Shown here: positions 1 through 4,340 of the stretch, piece after piece
How positions within the stretch are numbered: the stretch's first letter is position 1
Layout of the letters: each line of letters begins with the position of its first letter
DNA from: Oscillospiraceae bacterium
Lineage (GTDB): Bacteria > Bacillota > Clostridia > Christensenellales > Aristaeellaceae
Assembly: GCA_031266295.1 (NCBI GenBank)
Contig: JAISBH010000211.1
Location: 1-6,431, forward strand
Reading direction: 5' to 3'
Length of the DNA stretch: 6,431 bases
Notes under the pieces: model-generated
Told to the model about the DNA's origin: nothing
Database searches by the model: none
The model's input: only the letters and a program-made list of their open reading frames with translations
Position numbers and translations under genes: made by a program

Positions 1-210
1 GTCATAATGGCGGACTCGCGAGGAGCGAACTACGCTTCCGTTCGCATAAACGAGCCATGGGCGCTGATAATAGGTTCCGAAGGGCACGGTGTTTCACCTG
101 CATTGGCCGCTCTTGCGGACGAGACGGTTTCGATACCGATGCGCGCGCCGGTCGAGTCATTGAACGCCGCAGTGGCGGCTTCGATATTGATCTACGCTCT
201 TAATAGTTAA
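1..210 (+). CDS. SpoU/TrmH-family RNA 2'-O-methyltransferase, C-terminal part (5' end outside window)
   Basis: The reading frame is open from base 1 and ends at TAA 208-210, so only about 69 C-terminal codons are present. SpoU/TrmH enzymes methylate ribose 2'-OH groups in tRNA or rRNA using S-adenosylmethionine bound in a trefoil knot. The two hallmark C-terminal motifs are visible: LIIGSEGHGVS followed by a short acidic stretch, then SIPM..PVESLNAAVAASILIY. These are family motifs 2 and 3, which build the knot and the methyl-donor site. The ending IYALNS is a normal C-terminus for the family. The methylated RNA and position cannot be told from this fragment; RlmB-like or TsnR-like members are both possible. 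The next gene starts 20 nt downstream on the same strand, so cotranscription is plausible. An in-frame ATG at position 7 is internal to the domain and is not the true start. Confidence 0.9.
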   Translation, partial: VIMADSRGANYASVRINEPWALIIGSEGHGVSPALAALADETVSIPMRAPVESLNAAVAASILIYALNS

Positions 211-230
211 GTATAATAGAGGTTATTGTT

Positions 231-1433
231 ATGGAGCTGACATTGGGCGACATTCTTGAGGCGCGAGAGCGGTTGCGCCCCGTACTCTATTCGACCGAGA
301 TGGTACCCTCGCGCATTCTGTCGGACGACGGCCGCCAGGTTTGCCTCAAGACAGAGAGTCTACAGATTACGGGGTCGTTCAAGGTACGTGGCGCGTACAT
401 CAAGATCGCCAGTCTTACGGACGAGGAACGCGCGCACGGCGTAATCGCGGCCTCGGCTGGCAATCACGCTCAAGGCGTCGCGCTGGCGGCGCGGATATTC
501 AACACGCCCGCGACGATTGTGATGCCCGAAGGCGCGCCCCTGGCCAAGATCCAAGCCACCCGCGACCTAGGGGCGACCGTGATCCTCCACGGTCTGGCGT
601 ATGACGACGCGTACACCCGCGCCCGTGAATTGGAATCAGAGACGCGCATGGCATACATCCACGCGTTCGACGACCCGAAGATCATCGCGGGTCAGGGCAC
701 CATCGGTCTAGAGATACTGCAGGATCTGCCTGATGTGACGGCGATCGCGGTGCCGGTAGGCGGCGGCGGACTGGCCGCAGGCATCGCGCTGGCCGTTAAG
801 CGGCTCAGGCCGGACGTGATGGTGTACGGCGTTGAGGCGGCGGGTTGCCCTTCTATGAAAAAGGCGCTGGAAGCCGGAGAGCCGGTCGAACTGGATTCGG
901 TGCGAACGATCGCGGACGGCATAGCGGTGCGCAGGGTCGGCGACCTGACATTTAAGATATGCAAGCAATACCTAGACGGCGTGGTCACGGTCGACGACGA
1001 CGAGATAGCGCAAACGATCCTGACGCTGCTTGAGAAGTCCAAGATAATCACCGAAGGAGCGGGTGCGACGGCTGCGGCGGCGCTGCTGTATAATAAGATT
1101 CCCGTCAAGGGCAAGATCGCGTGCGTGCTTTCAGGGGGCAACATCGACGTGACAATGCTCTCGCGCATCATCGACAAAGGCATGATGAAGGCGGGCAGGC
1201 TGGTCACGCTGCAGACAGTCATAGAGGATAAACCAGGACGGCTTCATCGTCTGCTCAAGATGATATCCGAAACCGAGGCCAATATCGTATCGATCCAGCA
1301 TGATCGCACGAACCTGGACGCAGGGCTCAACAACGCGATACTGCAGATCACCCTAGAGACGCAGGATCATGCGCATATTGACAAGATAGTGCGGATTATG
1401 GCGGAATCGGGGTATCAGGCGCTGGCAAGGTGA
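231..1433 (+). CDS. ilvA: Threonine ammonia-lyase (threonine dehydratase), PLP-dependent, with C-terminal ACT domain
   Basis: This enzyme deaminates L-threonine, and usually L-serine, to 2-oxobutyrate and ammonia in the cytoplasm. 2-Oxobutyrate feeds isoleucine synthesis or propionate-type fermentation. The 400-residue protein has a fold-type II PLP domain at about residues 1-315. The PLP lysine is K51 in GSFKVRGAY, SAGNHAQG lies at 75-82, the phosphate-binding glycine loop GGGGL at 177-181, and SGGNID near 300. A single ACT domain follows at about 323-397 (LQTVIEDKPGRLHRLL then a NIVSI strand). One ACT domain and about 400 aa match the shorter IlvA/TdcB class common in Firmicutes, not the 514-aa E. 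coli IlvA with two ACT-like modules. The ATG at 231 has a modest AGAGG about 8 nt upstream and gives a family-typical N-terminus. The ACT domain suggests amino-acid feedback, but the ligand cannot be read from sequence. Biosynthetic versus catabolic use is open. The stop codon is followed after one base by the giant inverted repeat. Confidence 0.95.
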   Translation: MELTLGDILEARERLRPVLYSTEMVPSRILSDDGRQVCLKTESLQITGSFKVRGAYIKIASLTDEERAHGVIAASAGNHAQGVALAARIFNTPATIVMPEGAPLAKIQATRDLGATVILHGLAYDDAYTRARELESETRMAYIHAFDDPKIIAGQGTIGLEILQDLPDVTAIAVPVGGGGLAAGIALAVKRLRPDVMVYGVEAAGCPSMKKALEAGEPVELDSVRTIADGIAVRRVGDLTFKICKQYLDGVVTVDDDEIAQTILTLLEKSKIITEGAGATAAAALLYNKIPVKGKIACVLSGGNIDVTMLSRIIDKGMMKAGRLVTLQTVIEDKPGRLHRLLKMISETEANIVSIQHDRTNLDAGLNNAILQITLETQDHAHIDKIVRIMAESGYQALAR

Positions 1434-1442
1434 ACCCCCTCT

Positions 1443-1473
1443 GTCGCTGCGGCGACATCTCCCCCTATGGGGG
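1443..1473. repeat. Left terminal double hairpin of the palindrome
   Basis: Two stems follow each other: GTCGC-TGCG-GCGAC (1443-1456) and CCCCC-TAT-GGGGG (1461-1473). Both recur at the right end, and this is the best-conserved part of the arms. It begins 10 nt after the ilvA stop and could hinder transcription or exonucleases, but no T-run follows, so it is not called an intrinsic terminator. Confidence 0.75.
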
Positions 1474-1592
1474 CGATGAGGGTTGTCGGTTGCGATGTGG
1501 TTCACACGCAACGGGGAACGGGTTGCGTTCCGAAACAGACTATCCAGGTACAACCGGCTGGCCGAAGCCGGTAGATTGTGTATCACGATGGT

Positions 1593-1607
1593 CCAGGCGA
1601 AGCCTGG
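1593..1607. repeat. CCAGGC-GAA-GCCTGG hairpin, left arm
   Basis: A perfect 6-bp stem with a three-base GAA loop sits inside a block of about 35 nt identical in both arms (TGTGTATCACGATGG on one side, TCAGG on the other). The right-arm copy is at 2209-2223. It is the longest perfectly conserved internal structure of the arms. Confidence 0.7.
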
Positions 1608-1708
1608 TCAGGTTTCGATTGGGCTTATAGCCCTGCGCCGGGTCTGGGACAGCGGCCCCGGCTCCCCGCTTGGACGTTCTTTGTTCCCCGTTCCTACGTT
1701 CCCATCCT

Positions 1709-1769
1709 GCGCCCCGCCAGTGAAAACGCTATAAAGGAATAGTCATCTCCCACCATAGTGGCGGGGCGC
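1709..1769. repeat. 11-bp GC-rich stem with 39-nt loop, left arm
   Basis: GCGCCCCGCCA (1709-1719) pairs perfectly with TGGCGGGGCGC (1759-1769). The loop of 39 nt is the most diverged internal part between the arms (about 14 of 39 positions differ) yet has exactly the same length in both. The stem halves are identical in both arms. Confidence 0.75.
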
Positions 1770-1786
1770 TAGTAACTTAAAGCGCA

Positions 1787-1804
1787 TTCGGTTCGCAAAC
1801 CGAA
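1787..1804. repeat. Covarying 7-bp hairpin, left arm
   Basis: TTCGGTT-CGCA-AACCGAA is a perfect 7-bp stem with a four-base loop. Compared with the right-arm copy (2003-2020), two base pairs have changed on both sides of the stem so that pairing is kept. It is flanked by AGCGCA and CAGCGTCC, which are identical in both arms. Confidence 0.75.
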
Positions 1805-1880
1805 CAGCGTCCCGCCGCAGCGGACAACCGAGGGTCACACGCCGCAACCTACCCGGTACCATAGCGTAAACGCGTAAGGG

Positions 1881-1926
1881 GTAATTCTACGTGGACGTGC
1901 CTTACACGCCTTACACATACAAACAA
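1881..1926. other. Central spacer (loop) of the giant palindrome with short direct repeats
   Basis: These 46 nt separate the arms and are flanked by a perfect 18-bp inverted repeat, AGCGTAAACGCGTAAGGG at 1863-1880 and its complement at 1927-1944. The spacer holds two tandem CCTTACAC units. A related CCCTTACGCG begins the right stem, so the same short word recurs at about 10-20 nt intervals at the tip. This could be a protein-recognition site or simply degenerate repeat expansion. No function is recognised. Confidence 0.7.
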
Positions 1927-2002
1927 CCCTTACGCGTTTACGCTGTGGCAATGGGGAGGTTGCGCTGTGTTGCCCTCGGCTGTCCGCTGCGGCGGGACGC
2001 TG

Positions 2003-2020
2003 TTCGATCTACGGATCGAA
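2003..2020. repeat. Covarying 7-bp hairpin, right arm
   Basis: TTCGATC-TACG-GATCGAA on the plus strand is a perfect 7-bp stem. In arm orientation, two pairs of the left stem are replaced by different Watson-Crick pairs (G-C to A-T, and T-A to C-G). Such paired change supports a maintained hairpin. Confidence 0.75.
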
Positions 2021-2037
2021 TGCGCTTTAAATTACTG

Positions 2038-2098
2038 GCGCCCCGCCACTATAACGTAAGTTGTCAACTTCCTTATAACATTTGCACTGGCGGGGCGC
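2038..2098. repeat. 11-bp GC-rich stem with 39-nt loop, right arm
   Basis: Same stem as 1709-1769 (2038-2048 with 2088-2098) and also a 39-nt loop. Here the loop contains a further nested hairpin, TATAA..AAGTT-GTC-AACTT..TTATA, which the left loop lacks. The right copy may therefore be the more structured version. Confidence 0.75.
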
Positions 2099-2208
2099 GG
2101 GTTTGGAACGATGGGACGGTGGGACGTAGGAACGAGGAACGTCCCAGCGGGGAGCCTGGGACTCTGTCCCAGACCCTGCGAAGGGCTATCCGCCCTTTCG
2201 AATCCTGA

Positions 2209-2223
2209 CCAGGCTTCGCCTGG
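2209..2223. repeat. CCAGGC hairpin, right arm
   Basis: Reads CCAGGC-TTC-GCCTGG on the plus strand, the mirror of the stem at 1593-1607, with identical flanks. Because the stem is itself palindromic and also lies within the long inverted repeat, it can fold locally or pair across the arms. Confidence 0.7.
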
Positions 2224-2342
2224 ACCATCGTGATACACATTCCACCGGCTTCGGACTGCCTGTTGTACCTGGATAGTCTATCTCGTAACGCAACCGGTTC
2301 CCCGTTGCTTGCAATGCACATCGTAACCGACAACCCTCATCG

Positions 2343-2373
2343 CCCCCTTAGGGGGAGATGTCGCCGCAGCGAC
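2343..2373. repeat. Right terminal double hairpin of the palindrome
   Basis: Mirror of the left end: CCCCC-TTA-GGGGG (2343-2355) and GTCGC-CGCA-GCGAC (2360-2373). The only difference from the left end is one base in the loop of the C/G stem. Such strict conservation of both outer ends suggests that the ends are recognition or structure elements. Confidence 0.75.
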
Positions 2374-2381
2374 AGAGGGGG

Positions 2382-2495
2382 CTTCCCCGCGCCCGATGCT
2401 GTATAACGCATAAGCCCGCCGGACATGGCATAGGGATTATGGGCTGGATCATTCCTGCGGACTAATAGTCTATCCCCAAGCCAAGGAGGGCCGCT
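2382..2495 (+). other. Leader region between the palindrome and bofA
   Basis: These 114 nt hold no gene. They contain a weak sporulation-type promoter candidate (2408-2437), a small palindrome GACTA-A-TAGTC (2460-2470) of unknown meaning, and the strong bofA ribosome site AAGGAGGG (2483-2490), 5 nt before ATG 2496. Confidence 0.6.
2408..2437 (+). promoter_or_regulatory. Weak candidate SigE-type promoter for bofA
   Basis: GCATAAG (2408-2414) is followed 14 nt later by CATAGGGAT (from 2429). Mother-cell SigE promoters of Bacillus resemble KMATATT, about 14 nt, then CATACAAT. The spacing and the CATA core match, but several positions do not. SigE control of a bofA gene would make biological sense; the sequence support is thin. 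Confidence 0.25.
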
Positions 2496-2765
2496 ATGAC
2501 GTTTTCATTATGGCGATTCGTACTGATACTGGGCGCGGCGCTGGCGCTGATATGCATGTTGGGGCTGCTCGCGCGCGGGCCGAAGCGGCGTTCTTCATGG
2601 ATCGCGGTGAACGCGGGCAGCGGGCTAGCCGCTATGCTGACGCTGAATCTACTGCTGCCCTCGTTCGGCCTGATCGTACCTGTGAACCTGGTAAGCATCG
2701 CCGTCGCCGGAACGCTGGGAGTGCCGGGGGTTGCGCTGGCGGCGGCGCTTTACGCGATACTCTAA
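2496..2765 (+). CDS. bofA: BofA-family pro-sigma-K processing regulator (membrane protein)
   Basis: In Bacillus, BofA sits in the outer forespore membrane with SpoIVFA and holds the SpoIVFB protease inactive, delaying pro-sigma-K processing until the forespore signals. The 89-residue protein is close to the 87 aa of the B. subtilis protein. It has a first hydrophobic segment at about 5-25, a basic stretch RGPKRR at 27-32, and two further hydrophobic segments at about 36-57 and 65-88. The family signature is visible: N39..G, then LNLLLP..G, VPVN at 61-64 and GTLGVPGV at 72-79. AAGGAGGG lies 5 nt before the ATG and fixes the start. It ends only 19 bp from the convergent deoC gene. In other Clostridia bofA often lies near recombination or DNA-polymerase genes; here it stands alone between a repeat and a metabolic operon. 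Its presence points to a spore former or a recent descendant of one. Confidence 0.85.
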   Translation: MTFSLWRFVLILGAALALICMLGLLARGPKRRSSWIAVNAGSGLAAMLTLNLLLPSFGLIVPVNLVSIAVAGTLGVPGVALAAALYAIL

Positions 2766-2784
2766 CGCAATACTCAAGCGATAT

Positions 2785-3441
2785 CTACAACCCGAACGCC
2801 TTCACCGCCGCGCTCATGCCCAAACGATCCGCTCCCGCAGCGACTAACTCGCGCGCAAACTCCGCCGTGCGTATCCCGCCGGCGGCCTTTACCTTGACGT
2901 CGGATCCGACGTTCGTGCGCATAAGTTTTATATCCTCGACCGTCGCGCCGCCTGTTGAAAAGCCCGTCGACGTTTTGATAAAATCCGCGCCCGCGCGGGT
3001 CACCAGCTCGCACGCGGCCAGCTTGCGCGCCTCATCCAGCAGACAGGACTCAATGATCACCTTGAGCGTCTTGTCTCCCACCTCGAGCTTCAGCAAACGG
3101 ATCTCGTTAAATACATAATCATTATCGCCGTGAAGCAGCTTCCCGATGTTTATCACCATATCGATCTCAGCCGCGCCGCAGTCGATCGCCTGGCGCGTCT
3201 CGAACAGCTTGCTCTCCGTCGTGCCGTATCCCAGCGGAAAGCCTACGACGGTGCACACGGGCACGGCGGAGCCCAGTTCATCCAGCGCTTCCAGCGCGGT
3301 CTCGACGTAACACGGGGGAATGCATACGCTCGCGAAGCGGTGTTTTGCGGCCTCCGTGCAGAGCGTCTTGATCTGGTCTGGCGTGGCTGTCGGGGACAGC
3401 AGCGTGTGGTCGATCATGGAGAGGATGTCCCTGTCGCTCAT
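2785..3441 (-). CDS. deoC: Deoxyribose-phosphate aldolase
   Basis: This cytoplasmic class I aldolase cleaves 2-deoxyribose-5-phosphate to glyceraldehyde-3-phosphate and acetaldehyde in deoxynucleoside catabolism. The 218-residue protein is full length for the short Firmicute type and forms one TIM barrel. The Schiff-base lysine is K156 in FIKTSTGFS, the second active-site lysine is K185 in VKAAGGIRT, and the catalytic aspartate is D94 in EIDMVIN. IDHTLL (10-15) and VVGFPLG (65-71) are typical N-terminal signatures. The ATG at 3441-3439 overlaps the udp stop codon (ATGA), so translation is probably coupled; a GGGAG lies about 8 nt upstream of it inside udp. The stop is TAG at 2787-2785. No terminator is visible before the convergent bofA gene. 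Confidence 0.96.
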   Translation of the reverse strand: MSDRDILSMIDHTLLSPTATPDQIKTLCTEAAKHRFASVCIPPCYVETALEALDELGSAVPVCTVVGFPLGYGTTESKLFETRQAIDCGAAEIDMVINIGKLLHGDNDYVFNEIRLLKLEVGDKTLKVIIESCLLDEARKLAACELVTRAGADFIKTSTGFSTGGATVEDIKLMRTNVGSDVKVKAAGGIRTAEFARELVAAGADRLGMSAAVKAFGL

Positions 3442-4220
3442 AACTTATCTCCCGTCGTTTTTAATCCGTCATTCTTAATCAGTATGCGCAGCGCGTCCAC
3501 TGCAACCTTGATCGCAGGCTCCGGCCCAAGAAACTCTACGCCCGGCAGCCCCTTACGGTTGACCTGATTCCCCGCGACGATCAGGACGGCGCCCGTTCGC
3601 GCCTTCAGCACGCTGCCCAGTATGAACAGCGTCGCGCTCTCCATCTCGCTGGCCAAGCATCCGGCTTCTGTCCAAGCCCGCCACTTCGACAGCAGCATGT
3701 CCCGCGCGGGCATACGCTCCGGTTCGTGCTGGCCGTAAAACGAATCCTTGCACTGCACTACTCCGATATGCGTGTTGTATCCCGATATGGCCGCCGCCTG
3801 ATCCAGCGCGCGCAGCACTCCGTAATGCGCCACCGCTGGGAACTCCACCGGAATGTACTCTTTCGACGTGCCGTCGAACCGTATCGCGGCCTGCGCGATC
3901 ACCACGTCATTGACCGCGACATCGGGCTGCATCCCGCCGCAAGTACCCACCCGAATAAACGTATCCGCACCGCAGCGGATCAGCTCCTCCACCGCGATAG
4001 CGGTAGACGCGCCGCCGATGCCGGTCGACGTCACGGATACGGACGCGCCGTCCAGCGTCCCAGTGTATGTGACATACTCGCGATGGGACGCTATATGCCT
4101 GGGGTTGTCAAAATGCGCCGCGATCGACTCGCACCGCCCCGGATCGCCTGGCAGCAATACGTAGCGGCCTATATCGCCTTTTTTCAGCGCGACATGGTAT
4201 TGAACGGATATATCAGCCAA
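3438..4220 (-). CDS. udp: Uridine phosphorylase-type nucleoside phosphorylase
   Basis: The enzyme splits uridine or deoxyuridine with phosphate into uracil and (deoxy)ribose-1-phosphate. The 260-residue protein is a complete member of the PNP/UDP family (type I). Visible sites are the phosphate loop GDPGR at 25-29, R47, STGIGGAS at 65-72, RVGTCGG at 90-96 (R90 and T93 contact phosphate in the E. coli enzyme), DSFYGQHEPERMP at 159-171 in the base-recognition region, and the ribose-binding EMES at 192-195. A Gln at 164 in the base region fits uridine rather than purine preference, though related Firmicute enzymes can be broader. The start is TTG at 4220-4218, chosen because GGGGGAGG (4233-4226) lies 5 nt upstream and the N-terminus matches the family. 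It is the first gene of an operon with deoC, joined by a 4-bp overlap. The operon likely salvages pyrimidine deoxynucleosides. Confidence 0.92.
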   Translation of the reverse strand: MADISVQYHVALKKGDIGRYVLLPGDPGRCESIAAHFDNPRHIASHREYVTYTGTLDGASVSVTSTGIGGASTAIAVEELIRCGADTFIRVGTCGGMQPDVAVNDVVIAQAAIRFDGTSKEYIPVEFPAVAHYGVLRALDQAAAISGYNTHIGVVQCKDSFYGQHEPERMPARDMLLSKWRAWTEAGCLASEMESATLFILGSVLKARTGAVLIVAGNQVNRKGLPGVEFLGPEPAIKVAVDALRILIKNDGLKTTGDKL

Positions 4221-4225
4221 AAGAG

Positions 4226-4233
4226 CCTCCCCC
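4226..4233 (-). promoter_or_regulatory. Ribosome binding site deciding the TTG start of udp
   Basis: GGGGGAGG on the minus strand ends 5 nt before the TTG at 4220. No ATG or GTG in the right frame is better placed, so the rare start codon is well supported. The site falls within the mRNA of the promoter called at 4258-4286. Confidence 0.8.
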
Positions 4234-4252
4234 TATTCTATAGCCATTAACA

Positions 4253-4281
4253 TTGACATTGTAAACATGTTGGTCTAAGAT
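4253..4281 (+). promoter_or_regulatory. Sigma-A-type promoter for the decarboxylase operon
   Basis: A perfect -35 TTGACA (4253-4258) is separated by the ideal 17 nt from -10 TAAGAT (4276-4281). Transcription would start near 4288, about 50 nt before the ATG at 4341, with GGAGG (4327-4331) in the leader. It overlaps almost completely with an opposite-strand promoter for udp. The 8-bp palindrome AACATGTT (4264-4271) lies in its spacer and could be an operator; no regulator is recognised. Confidence 0.75.
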
Positions 4282-4286
4282 GGCAA
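4258..4286 (-). promoter_or_regulatory. Sigma-A-type promoter for udp-deoC
   Basis: On the minus strand, -35 TTGCCA (4286-4281) and -10 TACAAT (4263-4258) are 17 nt apart, each with one mismatch to consensus. The start would be near 4251, leaving the full udp ribosome site in the mRNA. A second possible minus-strand pair, TTTACA (4265-4260) and TATAGA (4242-4237), also has a 17-nt spacer. It would start transcription inside the ribosome site, so it is less likely. Confidence 0.65.
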
Positions 4287-4340
4287 TAGCCCGTTGTACG
4301 CTAGATTAATTGCACACCAGGTTATTGGAGGCGACCAATT

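Larger units (their letters stand above)
1435..1880 (+). repeat. Left arm of the giant inverted repeat
   Basis: Order of landmarks from the outside inward: a terminal pair of hairpins (1443-1473); the shared blocks ACTATCCAGGTACAAC (about 1540) and TGTGTATCACGATGGTCC (about 1577); the CCAGGC-GAA-GCCTGG hairpin (1593-1607); GGGTCTGGGACAG; a run of GTTCC-type units (about 1677-1708); an 11-bp GC-rich stem with a 39-nt loop (1709-1769); AGTAACTTAAAGCGCA; a covarying hairpin (1787-1804); a GTCCCGCCGCAGCGGAC block; and the inner 18-bp end (1863-1880). The right arm carries the same landmarks in mirror order. A TTG-started frame at 1483-1734 exists but is not supported as a gene. Confidence 0.9.
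1435..2381. repeat. 947-bp giant imperfect palindrome (inverted repeat) without a convincing gene
   Basis: The whole region between ilvA and the bofA leader folds back on itself. It opens with CCCCCTCTGTCGCTGC and closes with the exact reverse complement at 2366-2381. Hand alignment gives about 86% identity between arms. The first 65 bp have only 2 mismatches and the innermost 18 bp are perfect. Arm lengths differ by 9 nt, all in a GTTCC-rich tract (about 1677-1708 on the left). No transposase, RNA-gene family or reliable protein is recognised, and no target-site duplication is evident at the edges. It could be a non-autonomous foldback/MITE-like element, two inverted copies of a roughly 450-bp dispersed repeat, or a locus for a structured RNA. 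The structure is seen directly; the nature of the element is unknown. Confidence 0.93.
1927..2381 (-). repeat. Right arm of the giant inverted repeat
   Basis: This is the mirror copy of the left arm, read on the minus strand. It is 9 nt longer, all in the GTTCC/GTCCCA-rich stretch (about 2099-2140). Its CTGGGAC-AGA-GTCCCAG stem (about 2152-2168) is perfect, while the left copy has two broken pairs there. Its AAGGGC-GGATA-GCCCTT stem is also longer than the left counterpart. The right arm therefore looks better folded, as if it were the more intact copy. The outer end continues GAAGCCCCC against GAACCCCC on the left, so the true element boundary may lie a few bases outside the coordinates given. 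Confidence 0.9.

Noticed and set aside
187..217. TTGATC and a perfect TATAAT (212-217) just before ilvA
   Set aside because: The spacer is 19 nt, and the transcript would begin about 6-8 nt before the ATG, leaving out the ribosome site. It is probably chance in an AT-rich gap.
1435..1475. Intrinsic terminator for ilvA
   Set aside because: Good stems are present but no T-run follows, and the same stems occur at the far end in mirror form, so they belong to the repeat. Some termination effect remains possible.
1483..1734. An 83-codon frame in the left arm with a similar 86-codon frame (2073-2333, minus) in the right arm, which could suggest a conserved small protein
   Set aside because: Similarity follows automatically from the inverted repeat. 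Both need a TTG start without a clear ribosome site, many differences change amino acids with no third-position bias, the 9-nt length difference falls in low-complexity sequence, and the composition (Arg, Pro, Gly-rich) is that of non-coding GC-rich DNA.
1891..2208. A 105-codon plus-strand frame across the palindrome centre and right arm
   Set aside because: It crosses several perfect hairpins, has no ribosome site and shows no recognisable domain.
1435..2381. CRISPR array, rRNA, tRNA or known riboswitch within the palindrome
   Set aside because: There are no regularly spaced direct repeats, no tRNA cloverleaf or rRNA signature, and no riboswitch core I recognise.
2510..3118. Long plus-strand frame opposite deoC and overlapping bofA, and other long frames opposite udp and the carboxyltransferase
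   Set aside because: These are shadows caused by GC-rich codon bias of the real genes, with no ribosome sites or domains.
4237..4265. Second minus-strand promoter TTTACA-17-TATAGA
   Set aside because: The boxes and spacing are good, but initiation near 4230 would cut into the udp ribosome site. The TTGCCA/TACAAT pair is better placed.
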